From positions 124,001 to 188,000 of the forward strand of contig CACWJY010000003.1 of NCBI GenBank assembly GCA_902761355.1: DNA of 64,000 bases, read 5' to 3'. The notes under the pieces were generated by a model. That model was not told the origin of the DNA. It worked only from the letters and a program-made list of their open reading frames with translations, and ran no database searches. The stretch's first letter is position 1. Each line of letters opens with the position of its first letter. This DNA is from Fibrobacter succinogenes (lineage in GTDB: Bacteria > Fibrobacterota > Fibrobacteria > Fibrobacterales > Fibrobacteraceae). Made by a program: the position numbers and the translations under genes. Shown here piece by piece: positions 1-9,882 of the stretch.

Positions 1-829
1 CGTTGAACTGGCTCCGGGAATCCATAAGAAGTCCCGCCGAGTTATCCTCCTTCAAAAGCTTGCCTAGAATTTCCTCGCTCTGCCCCTTCATCTTCTGGAC
101 ATTCGCCAGCAGGTCGTTGATACGGTCCAAAAAACCGTCCACCTGATTCAGGGTAGCCCCGCCCTTGGCAGAAACCGCATTCAAGGTCGCCTTGGCATCT
201 TCGAGCGAATGGTCCATGCCATTCAGGACGCCCATGGCGCCTTCTTTCCAAGAAATAAAGTTGCCCTTGACCGACTGGGTCACCACACGCCCCTTTCGAA
301 ACACACGGTCCACACTCTTGCCTGTAGCCCCCACCGAAAGGGAGTCCACAACAGCCTTCAGGGTGTCCTTAATTTCGGAGACATCCGATATGATCGTCGA
401 AATCTTCTTGCCGATACCGGACGTGCCGGCATCGTAGAACCCCACGAGGGTGTCACCATCGGCAACGAGCCTAGAAGAATCCCCCGACAGGATGCACATT
501 TCGCGTTCCCCCATAAGACCCGAGTTAATGAGTCTGAAATCCGAATTCACGGGAATCACGGTAGTCGCAAGGACGCGCGCCGTCACATACACGGCATCGT
601 CGGTGAGTTCGACCTTGGTAATCTCTCCGCAGGGAATCCCCTGGATGGCGACCAGGTTGCCCGGCGAAAGTGTTCCCACCGCCTGAAACGAAACCACAAA
701 CGAGTACCGGTCATGATACGGGCTCGAAGGGTGAAAGAAAAACCAGGCTCCGCAACAAGAGACCGCTATCACCATAAAGACAATAAAGGGGACAACGTTC
801 TCTTTGATAAGCCGGACAAATCTATTCAT
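1..829 (-). CDS. mlaD: MCE/MlaD-family lipid transport protein (partial, 3' end outside window)
   Basis: The reading frame opens at the ATG at 829 and runs off the left edge after 276 codons. One N-terminal membrane helix (about residues 7-28) is followed by an MCE-like beta domain that contains the typical GTLSPGNLV..GIPCGEIT stretch. A long helical, coiled-coil-prone tail follows. MCE proteins such as MlaD bind lipids in the periplasm and work with an MlaFE-type ABC transporter. The start overlaps the hprK stop by 8 bases, so the two are translationally coupled. Family call is fairly sure; the exact lipid substrate cannot be told. Confidence 0.8.
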   Translation of the reverse strand, partial: MNRFVRLIKENVVPFIVFMVIAVSCCGAWFFFHPSSPYHDRYSFVVSFQAVGTLSPGNLVAIQGIPCGEITKVELTDDAVYVTARVLATTVIPVNSDFRLINSGLMGEREMCILSGDSSRLVADGDTLVGFYDAGTSGIGKKISTIISDVSEIKDTLKAVVDSLSVGATGKSVDRVFRKGRVVTQSVKGNFISWKEGAMGVLNGMDHSLEDAKATLNAVSAKGGATLNQVDGFLDRINDLLANVQKMKGQSEEILGKLLKEDNSAGLLMDSRSQFN

Positions 830-1850
830 AGTAAGACCAATTTTGATAGTCGAAATCTAATAAATCATCGACGAACTCGCCCTTGGCCTTGGCCTTTATC
901 TTTTGCATTAAGGCTTCGTTAAATTCTTCTGCCACATTTTGGCCGTTATATTTCATCAAGGTGTTCATCGCGATCACCTCCGAAATCACGGTCAGGTTCT
1001 TGCCGGGCGCCACAGGAATCACGATTTTGGGGATACGGACCCCCATAATGACTTCTTCTTGCTCGTTAAGGCCCGTGCGGTCATAGGATGTATCACGCTG
1101 CCATTGCTGAAGCTCCACGATGGTCTCTATCTTCTTGACCTTGCGTATGGCATGGATACCGAACATAGAACGGATGTCCAAAATGCCCACCCCACGGATT
1201 TCCATGTGGTGCTTGATCAAGGGATCCGGACGGCCAATAATGGAACGGCCCACGTTACTGATATGAACCACGTCATCGGCCACCATGCGGTGTCCGCTTT
1301 CGACAAGGTCCAGCACACATTCAGACTTGCCTACGTTGCTGTCGCCCACGTAAAGCATGCCCACACCGTAGACGTCCACGAGGCTCCCGTGAATAATGGC
1401 ATGGGGCGCAAAGAATTCTTCGAGGATTCGCTGGGCGGCCTTGTTGAACTCATAAGTATGCAGCGTCGTCGAGAACAGCGGTATACCCAGCTTCGCGCAC
1501 ATTTCCCGGAGTTCCGGATGCGGCATCTGCGAATGCGTCACCACCCACATGGGAGCCTTGAATACAGACAAATTCTCAAAAACCCTGGCGCGGCCCTCAG
1601 GGCCGATAGATTCCAGGTAGTTCCATTCCGTATGGCCTACCACCTGTATCTGCTGCGAGCTATAAACCTTAGTATAGCCGGCCATGGCAAGGCCCGGCCG
1701 GTGAATTCCGCTTTCGGCAATCGGGGCATCCAGACAGGGTTCCTGCGAATGACAGGCCATCTGGAGATCCTTGCCGTAACGAGAAAAAAAGTCCCGCACC
1801 AGGAGACGTTCCCGGTGCAGGATCTTGATATCTTTCAATCTGTCAGCCAC
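822..1850 (-). CDS. hprK: HPr kinase/phosphorylase
   Basis: 342 aa. The N-terminal DRTGG-like half (1-130) is followed by the HprK kinase domain: His154 in an HGSLVDV stretch, P-loop GDSNVGKSE at 169-177, ADD a little after it, and the IRGVGILDIRSMFG signature. The P-loop has Asn where Gly is usual (GxSGxGKS). HprK phosphorylates and dephosphorylates a serine of HPr. In Gram-negative bacteria it often sits in the rpoN/hpf cluster, as here, where PtsN is absent from the visible genes. It lies 11 bases downstream of hpf and overlaps mlaD. Confidence 0.9.
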   Translation of the reverse strand: MADRLKDIKILHRERLLVRDFFSRYGKDLQMACHSQEPCLDAPIAESGIHRPGLAMAGYTKVYSSQQIQVVGHTEWNYLESIGPEGRARVFENLSVFKAPMWVVTHSQMPHPELREMCAKLGIPLFSTTLHTYEFNKAAQRILEEFFAPHAIIHGSLVDVYGVGMLYVGDSNVGKSECVLDLVESGHRMVADDVVHISNVGRSIIGRPDPLIKHHMEIRGVGILDIRSMFGIHAIRKVKKIETIVELQQWQRDTSYDRTGLNEQEEVIMGVRIPKIVIPVAPGKNLTVISEVIAMNTLMKYNGQNVAEEFNEALMQKIKAKAKGEFVDDLLDFDYQNWSYYE

Positions 1851-1861
1851 GATGTTACCGA

Positions 1862-2179
1862 CTATACAACTTCGGAAACCGGCTGTGCACGATGATCATT
1901 CTGCTTGTCGTTGGCCTTCTTGAGCTGTACCTTGATACGTTCAAGAGTCACGTCCACGGCCTTGCCCATGTTTTCTTCATCGGCAGAAGCGACCACCTGC
2001 GAACCGGTAATGTTAACGGTGATTTCGCAATGACGCTGATGTTCTACTTCGTGGTCGAGGATAACGGAGGCACTAGTGATATTCGGATAGAAACGAGCCA
2101 ATTTGTCCATTTCTTCTTGAATACGATCCTGAAGTCCAGCAGATGCGTTAAAGTGACGAGCAGAGAACTGAATATCCAT
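1862..2179 (-). CDS. hpf: Ribosome hibernation promoting factor (short HPF)
   Basis: 105 aa, the length of short HPF/YfiA proteins. It starts MDIQFSARHFNASAGLQ, the usual beta-strand opening, and includes the EVEHQRHCEITVNI strand and the helix ending ERIKVQLKKANDKQ. The protein binds the 30S decoding channel and dimerises or silences ribosomes in stationary phase. A strong AAGGAGG ribosome binding site precedes the ATG. The position directly after rpoN is conserved in many diderm bacteria. Own promoter likely, because a terminator-like hairpin separates it from rpoN. Confidence 0.93.
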   Translation of the reverse strand: MDIQFSARHFNASAGLQDRIQEEMDKLARFYPNITSASVILDHEVEHQRHCEITVNITGSQVVASADEENMGKAVDVTLERIKVQLKKANDKQNDHRAQPVSEVV

Positions 2180-2285
2180 AATATAACCTCCTTAGAAAGG
2201 GTTCGTATGTTGCGAGGCGTTTTGCCTCACGTCTAGAGTATATACATCTTTTTTTGTACAAAAACAAAGCTTTTTTCAATTTTTT

Positions 2286-2316
2286 TTGAAAAAAAATTAT
2301 TCCAAGTTGGAATAAT
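2286..2316 (-). terminator. Rho-independent terminator after rpoN
   Basis: On the minus strand a 9-10 bp hairpin (ATTATTCCA / TGGAATAAT) is followed by a run of T. It lies just beyond the rpoN stop and so separates the lpt-rpoN transcript from hpf-hprK-mlaD. Confidence 0.7.
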
Positions 2317-2354
2317 CGGGTCCAAAAAGCACATTTTGGGCTAAAAAGGGGATT

Positions 2355-3986
2355 TTATACAACCTTTTTTCGCTGGCTAGCCGGCAAAATGCGCAGTTCC
2401 TTTTCGCGGTACTTGGCCACGGTGCGGCGCGCCACCTGAATTCCCTGCTCCGCCAGCTTATCCGAAATGGCCTGGTCCGAGAGGGGCTTTTTCTTGTCTT
2501 CGGCGTCCACCAGCTTCTTGATGGCATCAAGTATCGTGGCGGAGCTGAGTTCCTCGCCGTTTCCGCCGGGGACGTTGTCCTGCTTGACACCCGAGGTAAA
2601 GAAACGCTTGAGTTCGTAGATACCATAAGGCGTATCGACGTACTTGCCGTTGATGGAGCGGTTCACGGTGCTCACGTCGCGCTTGATATCGTCGGCGATG
2701 TCCTGCTGCACCATGGGCTTAAGAAAAGCCGGCCCCTTGGTAAAGAAATCCTTCTGGCGCTTGAAAATCGCGCGCATCACGAGTTCCATGGTCGTGTAGC
2801 GATTATCGAGCGCCTTGATAAATTCGACGGCCTTAAAAAGGTGCGTACGCACGTATTCCTTGTCGGACTTGGAGGCACCCTTGTCGTCAAGAATCGCCTT
2901 GTAGGTCTGGTTAACGCGCAACCTTTTCTGCATCGAGGAGCGAACCGATTCGACCTCCATGCGGCCATGCTTTTCGACCACCTTGAGGTCGGCAGACACC
3001 GTCTGCACGCGCGCATTCGACAGCTGAAAACCGGGATGCGGGTTAAGCCTTGCAAAACTGGCCACCGCCTGCTGCACCTCTTCGGCAGAAACGCCGAGCG
3101 CCTTGCCGATTTTCGCATAACGTAACGCAAGCAGATCCTCGTAGCAGTTCTCGAGAATCTTGATGCCGAGCGGCGGAAAGTTGGAGATGGCATAAGCCTG
3201 AATCAAGAAACATTCACGCTGATCACGGGCGCCTATACCACGCGGATTAAAGCCCTGTAGCACATGCACCGCCTCGCGCACCGGGAGGGAGCATTCCTCC
3301 AGCTTGATTTCGCCACGGAGCATTTTCTCGATTTCGTTGACAAATATATCGTTCGACTCACGAACCAGCGAAACCTCCGGCGATACCCCCTGCAAAAAGC
3401 CGTTCTCGTCGAGAGAATCAATCAGGTATTCCACCAACAGGCGGAAACGCTTTTCGGAACAGCTGCTTTCGGCAAGCTGTTCTAGCTGCTCGCGTGTACC
3501 GGACCATAACGAAAGCTGGTCACGCAGTTGATCCTGCAGACTCTTGCCGTGGTCCTTGATAGGGCGATCCCAATCGTCATCAGAATCCCCCTGAGAATTC
3601 AAGTCCTTAAAAGGAGCGTCCTCGTTCAGGGAACCATCCTTAAGGTACTGCTCGTAATTGATATCGTCGCTGCCGGAGCCGTCCAGAAGACGGCTGTCTC
3701 CCATGGCGCTGTCTTCGAGGGTAGAGTAATCGTAGCCGTCGTAATCGTCAAGGTTGTCGTCCTTGAGTTCGGCACCCGAATCCGGGAGCTCGTCTTCACG
3801 GACTTCACGCTCATCCATCGGAGCGGAATCGTCGAGTTCCAGAAGCGGGTTACTCTCGAGTTCTTCTTTGATGGCAGTATCAAGCTCTAGGGAATTTTTT
3901 TGCAAAATGGTAACAAACTGCCTGAGCTGCGGCGAGAGCGTCTGCTCAAGCCTCTGAGATGTTCCAAGTTGCAAACCAATATCCAT
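2355..3986 (-). CDS. rpoN: RNA polymerase sigma-54 factor
   Basis: 543 aa from the ATG at 3986, chosen because the protein then begins MDIGLQLGTSQRLEQTLSPQ, the Gln-rich region I that contacts activators. The open frame continues further upstream into lptB but without family similarity. Region II is acidic (residues about 55-150). The core-binding and DNA-binding domains follow, and the RpoN box ARRTVAKYRE lies at 519-528. It directs transcription from -24/-12 promoters with bEBP activators. It lies 22 bases downstream of lptB, probably co-transcribed with the lpt genes. Confidence 0.96.
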   Translation of the reverse strand: MDIGLQLGTSQRLEQTLSPQLRQFVTILQKNSLELDTAIKEELESNPLLELDDSAPMDEREVREDELPDSGAELKDDNLDDYDGYDYSTLEDSAMGDSRLLDGSGSDDINYEQYLKDGSLNEDAPFKDLNSQGDSDDDWDRPIKDHGKSLQDQLRDQLSLWSGTREQLEQLAESSCSEKRFRLLVEYLIDSLDENGFLQGVSPEVSLVRESNDIFVNEIEKMLRGEIKLEECSLPVREAVHVLQGFNPRGIGARDQRECFLIQAYAISNFPPLGIKILENCYEDLLALRYAKIGKALGVSAEEVQQAVASFARLNPHPGFQLSNARVQTVSADLKVVEKHGRMEVESVRSSMQKRLRVNQTYKAILDDKGASKSDKEYVRTHLFKAVEFIKALDNRYTTMELVMRAIFKRQKDFFTKGPAFLKPMVQQDIADDIKRDVSTVNRSINGKYVDTPYGIYELKRFFTSGVKQDNVPGGNGEELSSATILDAIKKLVDAEDKKKPLSDQAISDKLAEQGIQVARRTVAKYREKELRILPASQRKKVV

Positions 3987-4008
3987 AATCACTCTACTCT
4001 TAAATTCA

Positions 4009-4746
4009 CTATCCCAGGCTGAAGCTGTCGCCCAAATAAATGCGGCGGGCTTCGGGGTCATTGGCCAAATGTTCCGAAGAACCTTCCGTAAGCACCTGGC
4101 TCTTGTACATAATGTAGGCGCGGTCGGTAATCGAGAGCGTCTCACGCACGTTGTGGTCCGTAATCAAGATTCCCATGCCACGATCCTTGAGGCCCGAAAT
4201 AATCGACTGGATGTCGGCCACTGCAATCGGGTCGATACCAGCGAAAGGTTCGTCGAGCAAAAGGAAAGAAGGGTCGCTCGCGAGGGCGCGCGCGATTTCG
4301 AGACGGCGACGTTCGCCGCCCGAGCAGCTCATGGACTTGGTCTTGCGAATGTGCGTAATCTTAAATTCTTCGAGAAGTTCTTCGAGGCGCCTCTTGCGCT
4401 CGGAGCGCTTCATGTTCTGCGTCTCGAGAATGGCCATGATGTTGTCTTCGACAGAAAGCTTGCGGAAAATAGAAGCTTCCTGCGGAAGGTATCCAATACC
4501 CAGGCGCGCACGCTTGTACATGGGCTTGTCGGTCATCTCGATATCATCCAAGAAGATGTGTCCCGACTCCGGGCGCACCATGCCGACAATCATGTAGAAG
4601 GAGGTCGTCTTTCCGGCACCGTTTGGTCCAAGGAGCCCGACGATCTCGCCCTGCGACACGCGAATAGACACGTCGCTTACAACCTGGCGACCTCCGTACA
4701 CCTTTCGCAGGTGCTCTGTGCGTATGGTACTCACTAAATTTTTCAT
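4009..4746 (-). CDS. lptB: LPS export ABC transporter ATPase
   Basis: 245 aa. Walker [10 protein letters not shown] (40-48), signature CSGGERRR (141-148), Walker [14 protein letters not shown] (161-173) and the switch His in [10 protein letters not shown]. The LptB-typical reach of [12 protein letters not shown] is present. The signature has Cys where Leu is usual. LptB powers lipopolysaccharide extraction by LptFG and transfer over the LptC-A bridge. The start overlaps the lptA stop (ATGA), indicating coupling. Confidence 0.96.
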   Translation of the reverse strand: MKNLVSTIRTEHLRKVYGGRQVVSDVSIRVSQGEIVGLLGPNGAGKTTSFYMIVGMVRPESGHIFLDDIEMTDKPMYKRARLGIGYLPQEASIFRKLSVEDNIMAILETQNMKRSERKRRLEELLEEFKITHIRKTKSMSCSGGERRRLEIARALASDPSFLLLDEPFAGIDPIAVADIQSIISGLKDRGMGILITDHNVRETLSITDRAYIMYKSQVLTEGSSEHLANDPEARRIYLGDSFSLG

Positions 4747-6152
4747 GGGCCCTTTCTGCTACTACTAGAAGAATTTACTAAATCCGAAGAAGACGAGGAT
4801 GGGTTATAGTGCTTTTTCTTGAGGAATTCAAACGGATTCGACTTTTTGGCCGTCGTCACCATCGCGGTAGAATCACTTACCTGTTTTAGGGAATCCATCG
4901 CCGCCTCTTTCTTGAGGCGTTCCGTCTTTTCCATGTCGATATAGCGACCGCTCGCCATGGTGCCACCCCCCAAGAGCTTGAGCGACTTGACCGCGTTCTT
5001 TTGCGCATCAAAAGAAATATGGATGGTGTCTCCCGTGGCCTCGTTCTTGCCCGAAACGGAGCGGTCCTTCTTGACGTAAAAATAGGTGCTCTGCGCCTTG
5101 CCCGAAACAATCGCCTTGTCCATCTTGCCCTGGTTAAAGTAAAGGTCCAGGCGGTTGCCATCCATCAGGTTACGGTAATCCTTGAGGTCGTCCTCGTAAA
5201 AGAAACCGCGCGCATTCAGGTTCACGTACAGGCGCTCAATCTTGTCGTTGCTGAATTTCGCATACAGCGTATCGCCGAAAGCCTCGGTCACATGGCCGGG
5301 GGCGTTTTTCTTGGCTTCTTCCTGCTGCACGCCGTGAGCATTACGGATAACGAGAGCGGATTTGAGCGACTTGCCCGCCGAATCGAGTTCGAGGAATATG
5401 GAATCGCCCGTCAGATGGTAATTCTTCATGTCGCAGGTCGGATTCCCTTTCAGCGAGAGCCAATTGTTTTTATGGTCAAAAAAGCCCGAATCGCAAGTGA
5501 CGACCATGTCGTTTTGGACCAAACGCACATGCGTCATCGAAAGCCAATCGTTCAAGCGGTCAAAATACCCCGTATCGCCCGTAATGATCATATCCTTCTT
5601 AACGATGCGCACGTCATTGTAGGCTTCGGCAAAAGAATTTTTCTTGTTGTAGACAATGCGCTTCGCCGAAATCGTCATCGTATCGACCGTTTCGTCCTTC
5701 TGCTTCTCGTACTGGTAAAGCACCGGCTTTTGCGGCATCGTCAGGATTTCATTTTCGCGGTCGTATTCCAGGTACTCTCCCGTAAACAGGTAACTCTTCG
5801 CAGAGTCCCCCGCATGCACGTCTCCCGACGCGGTCGCAATTCCGACCTTCTTTTGGTACAAGCCGTTGTGGGCGTCGATGTATCCCGACGGGTGCGTAAA
5901 CAGGAATCCGCCGCTACATTGCACACTCTCGGCGTCCTTATGCCAGAACGCGCGCTGCGTGCGGAACTGCACGCTGTCGTGTACAAAGTGTACACGACCC
6001 TGCAACAGCAGGGTGCCGCGTTTGCGGGCGACCGCGAGGCTATCGGCATGCTTCATGATTAAAGGCGAAGTCTGGGCGGCGGCGCTTGTCGCAAGGATTG
6101 CGACAAGCAGCAGCGGTAAAAGCCCACGCCAATTCTTGCAAAAGGGAATCAC
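4743..6152 (-). CDS. lptA: LptA/OstA-like LPS transport protein (long form)
   Basis: 469 aa with signal peptide [23 protein letters not shown]. The region 30-400 is a chain of OstA-type beta repeats (for example [52 protein letters not shown]). The tail is Ser-rich and low complexity. Classical LptA is about 185 aa; this form is more than twice as long, as in OstA-like proteins of Bacteroidota. It should form a periplasmic beta-jellyroll slide for LPS between LptC and LptD. It is coupled by 4-base overlaps on both sides (lptC and lptB). Confidence 0.85.
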   Translation of the reverse strand: MIPFCKNWRGLLPLLLVAILATSAAAQTSPLIMKHADSLAVARKRGTLLLQGRVHFVHDSVQFRTQRAFWHKDAESVQCSGGFLFTHPSGYIDAHNGLYQKKVGIATASGDVHAGDSAKSYLFTGEYLEYDRENEILTMPQKPVLYQYEKQKDETVDTMTISAKRIVYNKKNSFAEAYNDVRIVKKDMIITGDTGYFDRLNDWLSMTHVRLVQNDMVVTCDSGFFDHKNNWLSLKGNPTCDMKNYHLTGDSIFLELDSAGKSLKSALVIRNAHGVQQEEAKKNAPGHVTEAFGDTLYAKFSNDKIERLYVNLNARGFFYEDDLKDYRNLMDGNRLDLYFNQGKMDKAIVSGKAQSTYFYVKKDRSVSGKNEATGDTIHISFDAQKNAVKSLKLLGGGTMASGRYIDMEKTERLKKEAAMDSLKQVSDSTAMVTTAKKSNPFEFLKKKHYNPSSSSSDLVNSSSSSRKGP

Positions 6153-7045
6153 TGTTCTTCCCTCGCCTTGGCTTTGGCCCGTTCGCTTTTTGCTTGAAAT
6201 TTCTTTAAAAATCCCATACTGGCTTTTACCGCGGCCGAATCCTGCGCAGCAGGCTTTTCCGCCGCCTTAGAAGCAGCATTTGCGGGTTCCGGTTTCGCCG
6301 GCACATTCTGCACCGGCTTCGGCGGAGGATTTTTAGGCACGACATTCACCGCAGAAGCAGAGCTTGCGGGAGTTGCCGCCTGCGCGCTATCGCGCGTCTC
6401 GATTTCTTTTGCCTGTTTCTTGTCTTCGTCCTTAAGGCGCCTTGCCGCATCCTGGAAAATTCCAGTCACGTTCGAAAGAATGCGCCAGTTATCCATGTGG
6501 GCGTCGCTTACGAATCCGCGGCCCTGCAACACGTCGCCTTCTTCGCTCACCACGCGCACATAACTTTCGGTGGTCACCAGGTTATCTTTCTTGTTCCAGA
6601 TCAGCGAATCGGAACGCACCGAGGCGCCCTTGGGTGTCAGCGCGTACACATGCCCGTAGGCATACACATAGGTAAACTTCAAATCCATACGGCCCGAATC
6701 CGCACGCAAAAACGCCGTACGTTCACCGAGCGAATCGTAGATATCGACAAGCACCGGGCGCACAAAGACAACTTCCTTGTCGCTCCAGCGTTCCAGATAA
6801 GCTGTCTTGAGCTTCCACGCGAGCACGCCCTTGTCGTAGCTATCCATGAGGGTCGTGTCGGTAAAAAGCATCTCGGGGCGCTCTACCTGCAACCACGGCT
6901 TTTCTTCTTCGATTTCTTCGCAGGCCGCAAAAAACAAGGCACCGGCGGCAACAACAAGCCCCCACGGCAAAGCCGCGGGAAATTTTCGCCCTAGACGGCG
7001 AACCTTATTCAAAGCATTGTTAAGCAAATACCGTGCCACAGGCAC
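6149..7045 (-). CDS. lptC: LPS export periplasmic protein LptC
   Basis: 298 aa. An N-terminal hydrophobic segment ends in a possible lipobox (FFAAC, about residues 38-42), so it may be a lipoprotein instead of a helix-anchored LptC. The following domain (VERPEMLFTDTTLMDSYDKG..LKTAYLERW..) fits LptC beta structure. The last 90 residues are an Ala/Pro/Lys-rich tail of low complexity, not part of normal LptC. It overlaps lptA by 4 bases. The first plausible ATG is at 7045. Confidence 0.85.
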   Translation of the reverse strand: MPVARYLLNNALNKVRRLGRKFPAALPWGLVVAAGALFFAACEEIEEEKPWLQVERPEMLFTDTTLMDSYDKGVLAWKLKTAYLERWSDKEVVFVRPVLVDIYDSLGERTAFLRADSGRMDLKFTYVYAYGHVYALTPKGASVRSDSLIWNKKDNLVTTESYVRVVSEEGDVLQGRGFVSDAHMDNWRILSNVTGIFQDAARRLKDEDKKQAKEIETRDSAQAATPASSASAVNVVPKNPPPKPVQNVPAKPEPANAASKAAEKPAAQDSAAVKASMGFLKKFQAKSERAKAKAREEQ

Positions 7046-7111
7046 AATTTACAAATTATTGCGGTTGCACGACGAACACGTCTCTACAATATTAGGCTTT
7101 ACAAGGCGAGA

Positions 7112-7921
7112 CTACAGGGGCAACTGGATAGGCGGCTTTTTTTCGTAGGCGTTCAGACGGTCTTCAATAGAACCGCGCGGAGCGTTCTTGATAAAACGCA
7201 CCAGCCTCTGCATAAAGGGACGCCAGCTACCGTTAGTCACGTGAATGGCAAAGGGCTTGTACTTAGAGGGGTTAATGCTCGGCAAGAAAACATCACCCGG
7301 ATACACCGTGATGTCGCCCTCCAGACGCTGCATCTGGTTCTTGTAGATAAAGCCGTATTCCTGTGCGGCATGGGCGTACACGCAAGGAGAAATGTTCAAG
7401 ATGTTCAGGCTTCCGTCGGGCAAGATAAACTTTTCGTTCTCGTAATACTGCATGCATTTTTTGAGGAACGGATGTCCCGCGACACCCCCAAAAATAGCGG
7501 CCTGCAAGGCAACGCCCGGAATCACAATCTGCTGCGGATCCTTCTTGGTACCGTCTTCGTTCAAGAAGTTCCAGGACTTGTTCTTCTTGTAATGCGACGT
7601 AAATTCGACGTTCGTAAAAAAGCCGTTGTTCAAGAAGCCATCGAAACTCTGATACAAGTAGACGTCACTATCCAGGTAAATACCGCCCTCGCTATAGACG
7701 GCGTACAGACGAATATAATCACTTGCAAAGGCCCACTTGGAAAGGCTTACCGCCTCACGCACAAAGGGGACCGAGTCGATAATCTTTTGGCACTTGGCCA
7801 TGTCCCAATGGACAATCTCGTAATCGGGACAATGCCTTTTCCAGCTTTCGATACAAAGTCTGGGCAACAAGGGCAGCGGATCGTCGGACAACCAAATGTA
7901 ATGAATCTTCTTGGGTACCAT
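7112..7921 (-). CDS. Glycosyltransferase, GT32/Gly_transf_sug (DXD) family
   Basis: 269 aa. It starts MVPKKIHYIWLSDDPLP, the usual OCH1/capsular-type opening, and carries the substrate-binding SDYIRLYAVYSEGGIYLDSDVY block with its DXD motif (DSD). Such enzymes transfer sugar from a nucleotide-sugar to surface glycans. It starts 20 bases downstream of the flippase gene, so the two probably act on the same polysaccharide or O-antigen. Donor and acceptor cannot be told. Confidence 0.85.
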   Translation of the reverse strand: MVPKKIHYIWLSDDPLPLLPRLCIESWKRHCPDYEIVHWDMAKCQKIIDSVPFVREAVSLSKWAFASDYIRLYAVYSEGGIYLDSDVYLYQSFDGFLNNGFFTNVEFTSHYKKNKSWNFLNEDGTKKDPQQIVIPGVALQAAIFGGVAGHPFLKKCMQYYENEKFILPDGSLNILNISPCVYAHAAQEYGFIYKNQMQRLEGDITVYPGDVFLPSINPSKYKPFAIHVTNGSWRPFMQRLVRFIKNAPRGSIEDRLNAYEKKPPIQLPL

Positions 7922-7941
7922 AACCTATATATAGAAAATGA

Positions 7942-9351
7942 CTAGAACTTTCTCTTGTAAAAAAGGTACTGCAACCCCAAAACAACCAGTATTCCTACAT
8001 ACAGCAGAATCTTTTGCAGCATCGAGAATACAACGGTTTCGCTATACAGAAGCACATACAACAAGAGCAGCAGCGCCATCCACACCAGCTCCGGCCACAG
8101 CTTAAGCGAATAGGGCCGAATCCCGCGCCTAAAAAGGAAAACGTTGTAGCAGACCGCCGAGCCAATCCCATAAATCAGCATCGAGATGGCAGCGCCCTCC
8201 AACCCAAGGGAAGGAATCAGGAGCACCCCGAAAACGCAGGAAAGCACTAGAGAGAAAACGCTCACCTTCAGGTTGAATACACTTTTCCCCATGCCGTCGA
8301 TAATCGTGTTGACCATGCCGAAGAAAGTCGCCACCAGCTGGAAGTCCAGCAGAAAGCCAAGCGCCCTGGGCTGCATCACAAAGTTCTTGCCCGCAATCGA
8401 CATGATTTCTTCGGGAAAAAGCACAATAAAGAAGCCAATCACCAGCTGTATCAAGATCGCCATCGAAACACAGTAGGAATACACGGACTTAATATCCGTT
8501 TTCAGGCGCTCCTCGTCCATGCCCGAAACCACCGGGACAAGCAAAGGATTGAAACCGTTGCGAATGGTCTGCAGGCCGTTGGAAAGGGTAATCATCAAGG
8601 CGAAGACTCCCGCCGCATCGGCCCCCAGAAAATAAAGCACCATCCACAAGGTAGAACGCATCAACAAGTCGCTCACGAATACGTTCAGGCCTATCGGGAG
8701 AGAGTACAGGAACAGTTCCTTTTCGACAATCCTTTTAGGGAAAATCGGCATGTCCCTGAACTGCGAACGAACGACCAAGGCATGCAGCACAAAGCCGCCC
8801 ATCTGGCCAATCAAAAGGCCTAGCGGCAACGCATGCGGGATATCCCCAAAATACAGCAAGATAGAAACCAGCGGAGAAAGCGCCATGACCAAGAAGTCGT
8901 TGATCAAAATCGCAAACCATGGTTTACGGTTACCCTCGGACGAAGTGCTCAGCACATAGACGCCCGCATAGAACACAATCGACAAGGCGTAATAAGGGAA
9001 TTCATCTAGAACGAGGTCGGCCTTGGCGCCCAGGAATATGACGACCGTTATCAAAACCGCAATAGAAATCGTCAGCCAGAACGACTCCATAATCCCCTGG
9101 TAAACGGGGCGATTCTTGAGCTTGTTCTGCGGCAAATACCAGTGAAGGCCACGGTCTAGCCCAAGGGTAGCCGCCCTCGAGATCGTGAGCAATATGGCTT
9201 GCATCGAGACAAAGATACCGAATTCCGTCGACCCGAAAATACGCGCAAGGACAATCGTCAACACGGGCCCACAAATCTTGAGTGCGGTCCCGAATATGTT
9301 GAAAAGGGCTCCCTTCCTTAAAAAGCGGCTATCCGATGCTAAGTCGTTCAT
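7942..9351 (-). CDS. Oligosaccharide flippase (Wzx/MATE-like, MOP superfamily)
   Basis: 469 aa, almost wholly hydrophobic with about 12-14 predicted membrane helices. It begins with the polysaccharide-biosynthesis pattern FLRKGALFNIFGTALKICGP. It should flip lipid-linked oligosaccharide across the inner membrane. It is transcribed just ahead of the GT32 gene, giving a two-gene glycan unit. Substrate unknown. Confidence 0.88.
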   Translation of the reverse strand: MNDLASDSRFLRKGALFNIFGTALKICGPVLTIVLARIFGSTEFGIFVSMQAILLTISRAATLGLDRGLHWYLPQNKLKNRPVYQGIMESFWLTISIAVLITVVIFLGAKADLVLDEFPYYALSIVFYAGVYVLSTSSEGNRKPWFAILINDFLVMALSPLVSILLYFGDIPHALPLGLLIGQMGGFVLHALVVRSQFRDMPIFPKRIVEKELFLYSLPIGLNVFVSDLLMRSTLWMVLYFLGADAAGVFALMITLSNGLQTIRNGFNPLLVPVVSGMDEERLKTDIKSVYSYCVSMAILIQLVIGFFIVLFPEEIMSIAGKNFVMQPRALGFLLDFQLVATFFGMVNTIIDGMGKSVFNLKVSVFSLVLSCVFGVLLIPSLGLEGAAISMLIYGIGSAVCYNVFLFRRGIRPYSLKLWPELVWMALLLLLYVLLYSETVVFSMLQKILLYVGILVVLGLQYLFYKRKF

Positions 9352-9371
9352 GGCTCAAAAATAGCCTTTTA

Positions 9372-9408
9372 AAACAAAAAATCCGAACTCCATGCCGGAA
9401 ATTCGGAT
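9372..9408 (-). terminator. Terminator after the 113-aa coiled-coil gene
   Basis: On the minus strand, ATCCGAA and TTCGGAT arms (9402-9408 and 9381-9387) enclose a 14-base loop and are followed by a T-run (TTTTTTG). It lies 52 bases beyond the small gene stop. Confidence 0.6.
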
Positions 9409-9459
9409 GAACGGTTTTTTAAGATGTACCAAAAACCTAATGAAAGATTGTCGTAATAA

Positions 9460-9801
9460 TTAGGCCTTGCCCGCTTCGAGCTTGCTGATTTCGCCCGCCT
9501 GCTTGTCGCAGACGTTCTTGAGGTTCTCGATTTCGACATCCTTCTTGGCGACCTGGTCCTTGAGGTCTTCGCACTGGGCGGCATAAGTCTGTTCGGATTC
9601 GATGCGGGTGTTGAGTTCGTTGCGGAGGCTGTCTACGGAGCTACGGAGCGTCTCGACGGCGTTTTCGGCGTCCTTGAGGGCGGAACTGTTGCAATCGCAG
9701 GAATCATCTTCATCGGCGCAAAGAGCCTTAATCTTCTTGGAAGCGGCAATAGCGGCGGCGGCACCTAAGGCAAGACCGGCAAAAAAGCTAGATGCTTTCA
9801 T
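9460..9801 (-). CDS. Small membrane-anchored coiled-coil protein, function unknown
   Basis: 113 aa from the ATG at 9801, chosen because AAGGAGT lies 6-12 bases upstream. One short hydrophobic segment (FFAGLALGAAAAIAA, residues 5-19) is followed by a Cys/Asp patch (CADEDDSCDC) and a continuous heptad-like coiled coil to the end. It resembles YtxH-type or SlyX-like small proteins only in general plan. I do not recognise a family. It has its own terminator and probably its own promoter. Confidence 0.7.
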   Translation of the reverse strand: MKASSFFAGLALGAAAAIAASKKIKALCADEDDSCDCNSSALKDAENAVETLRSSVDSLRNELNTRIESEQTYAAQCEDLKDQVAKKDVEIENLKNVCDKQAGEISKLEAGKA

Positions 9802-9882
9802 TTTTAAACTCCTTGGAAAAACTTTTCCTATAATATCCATTCTGAAAATAGAAAAATCAAGTAAAAAATGACCAAATCGAGC

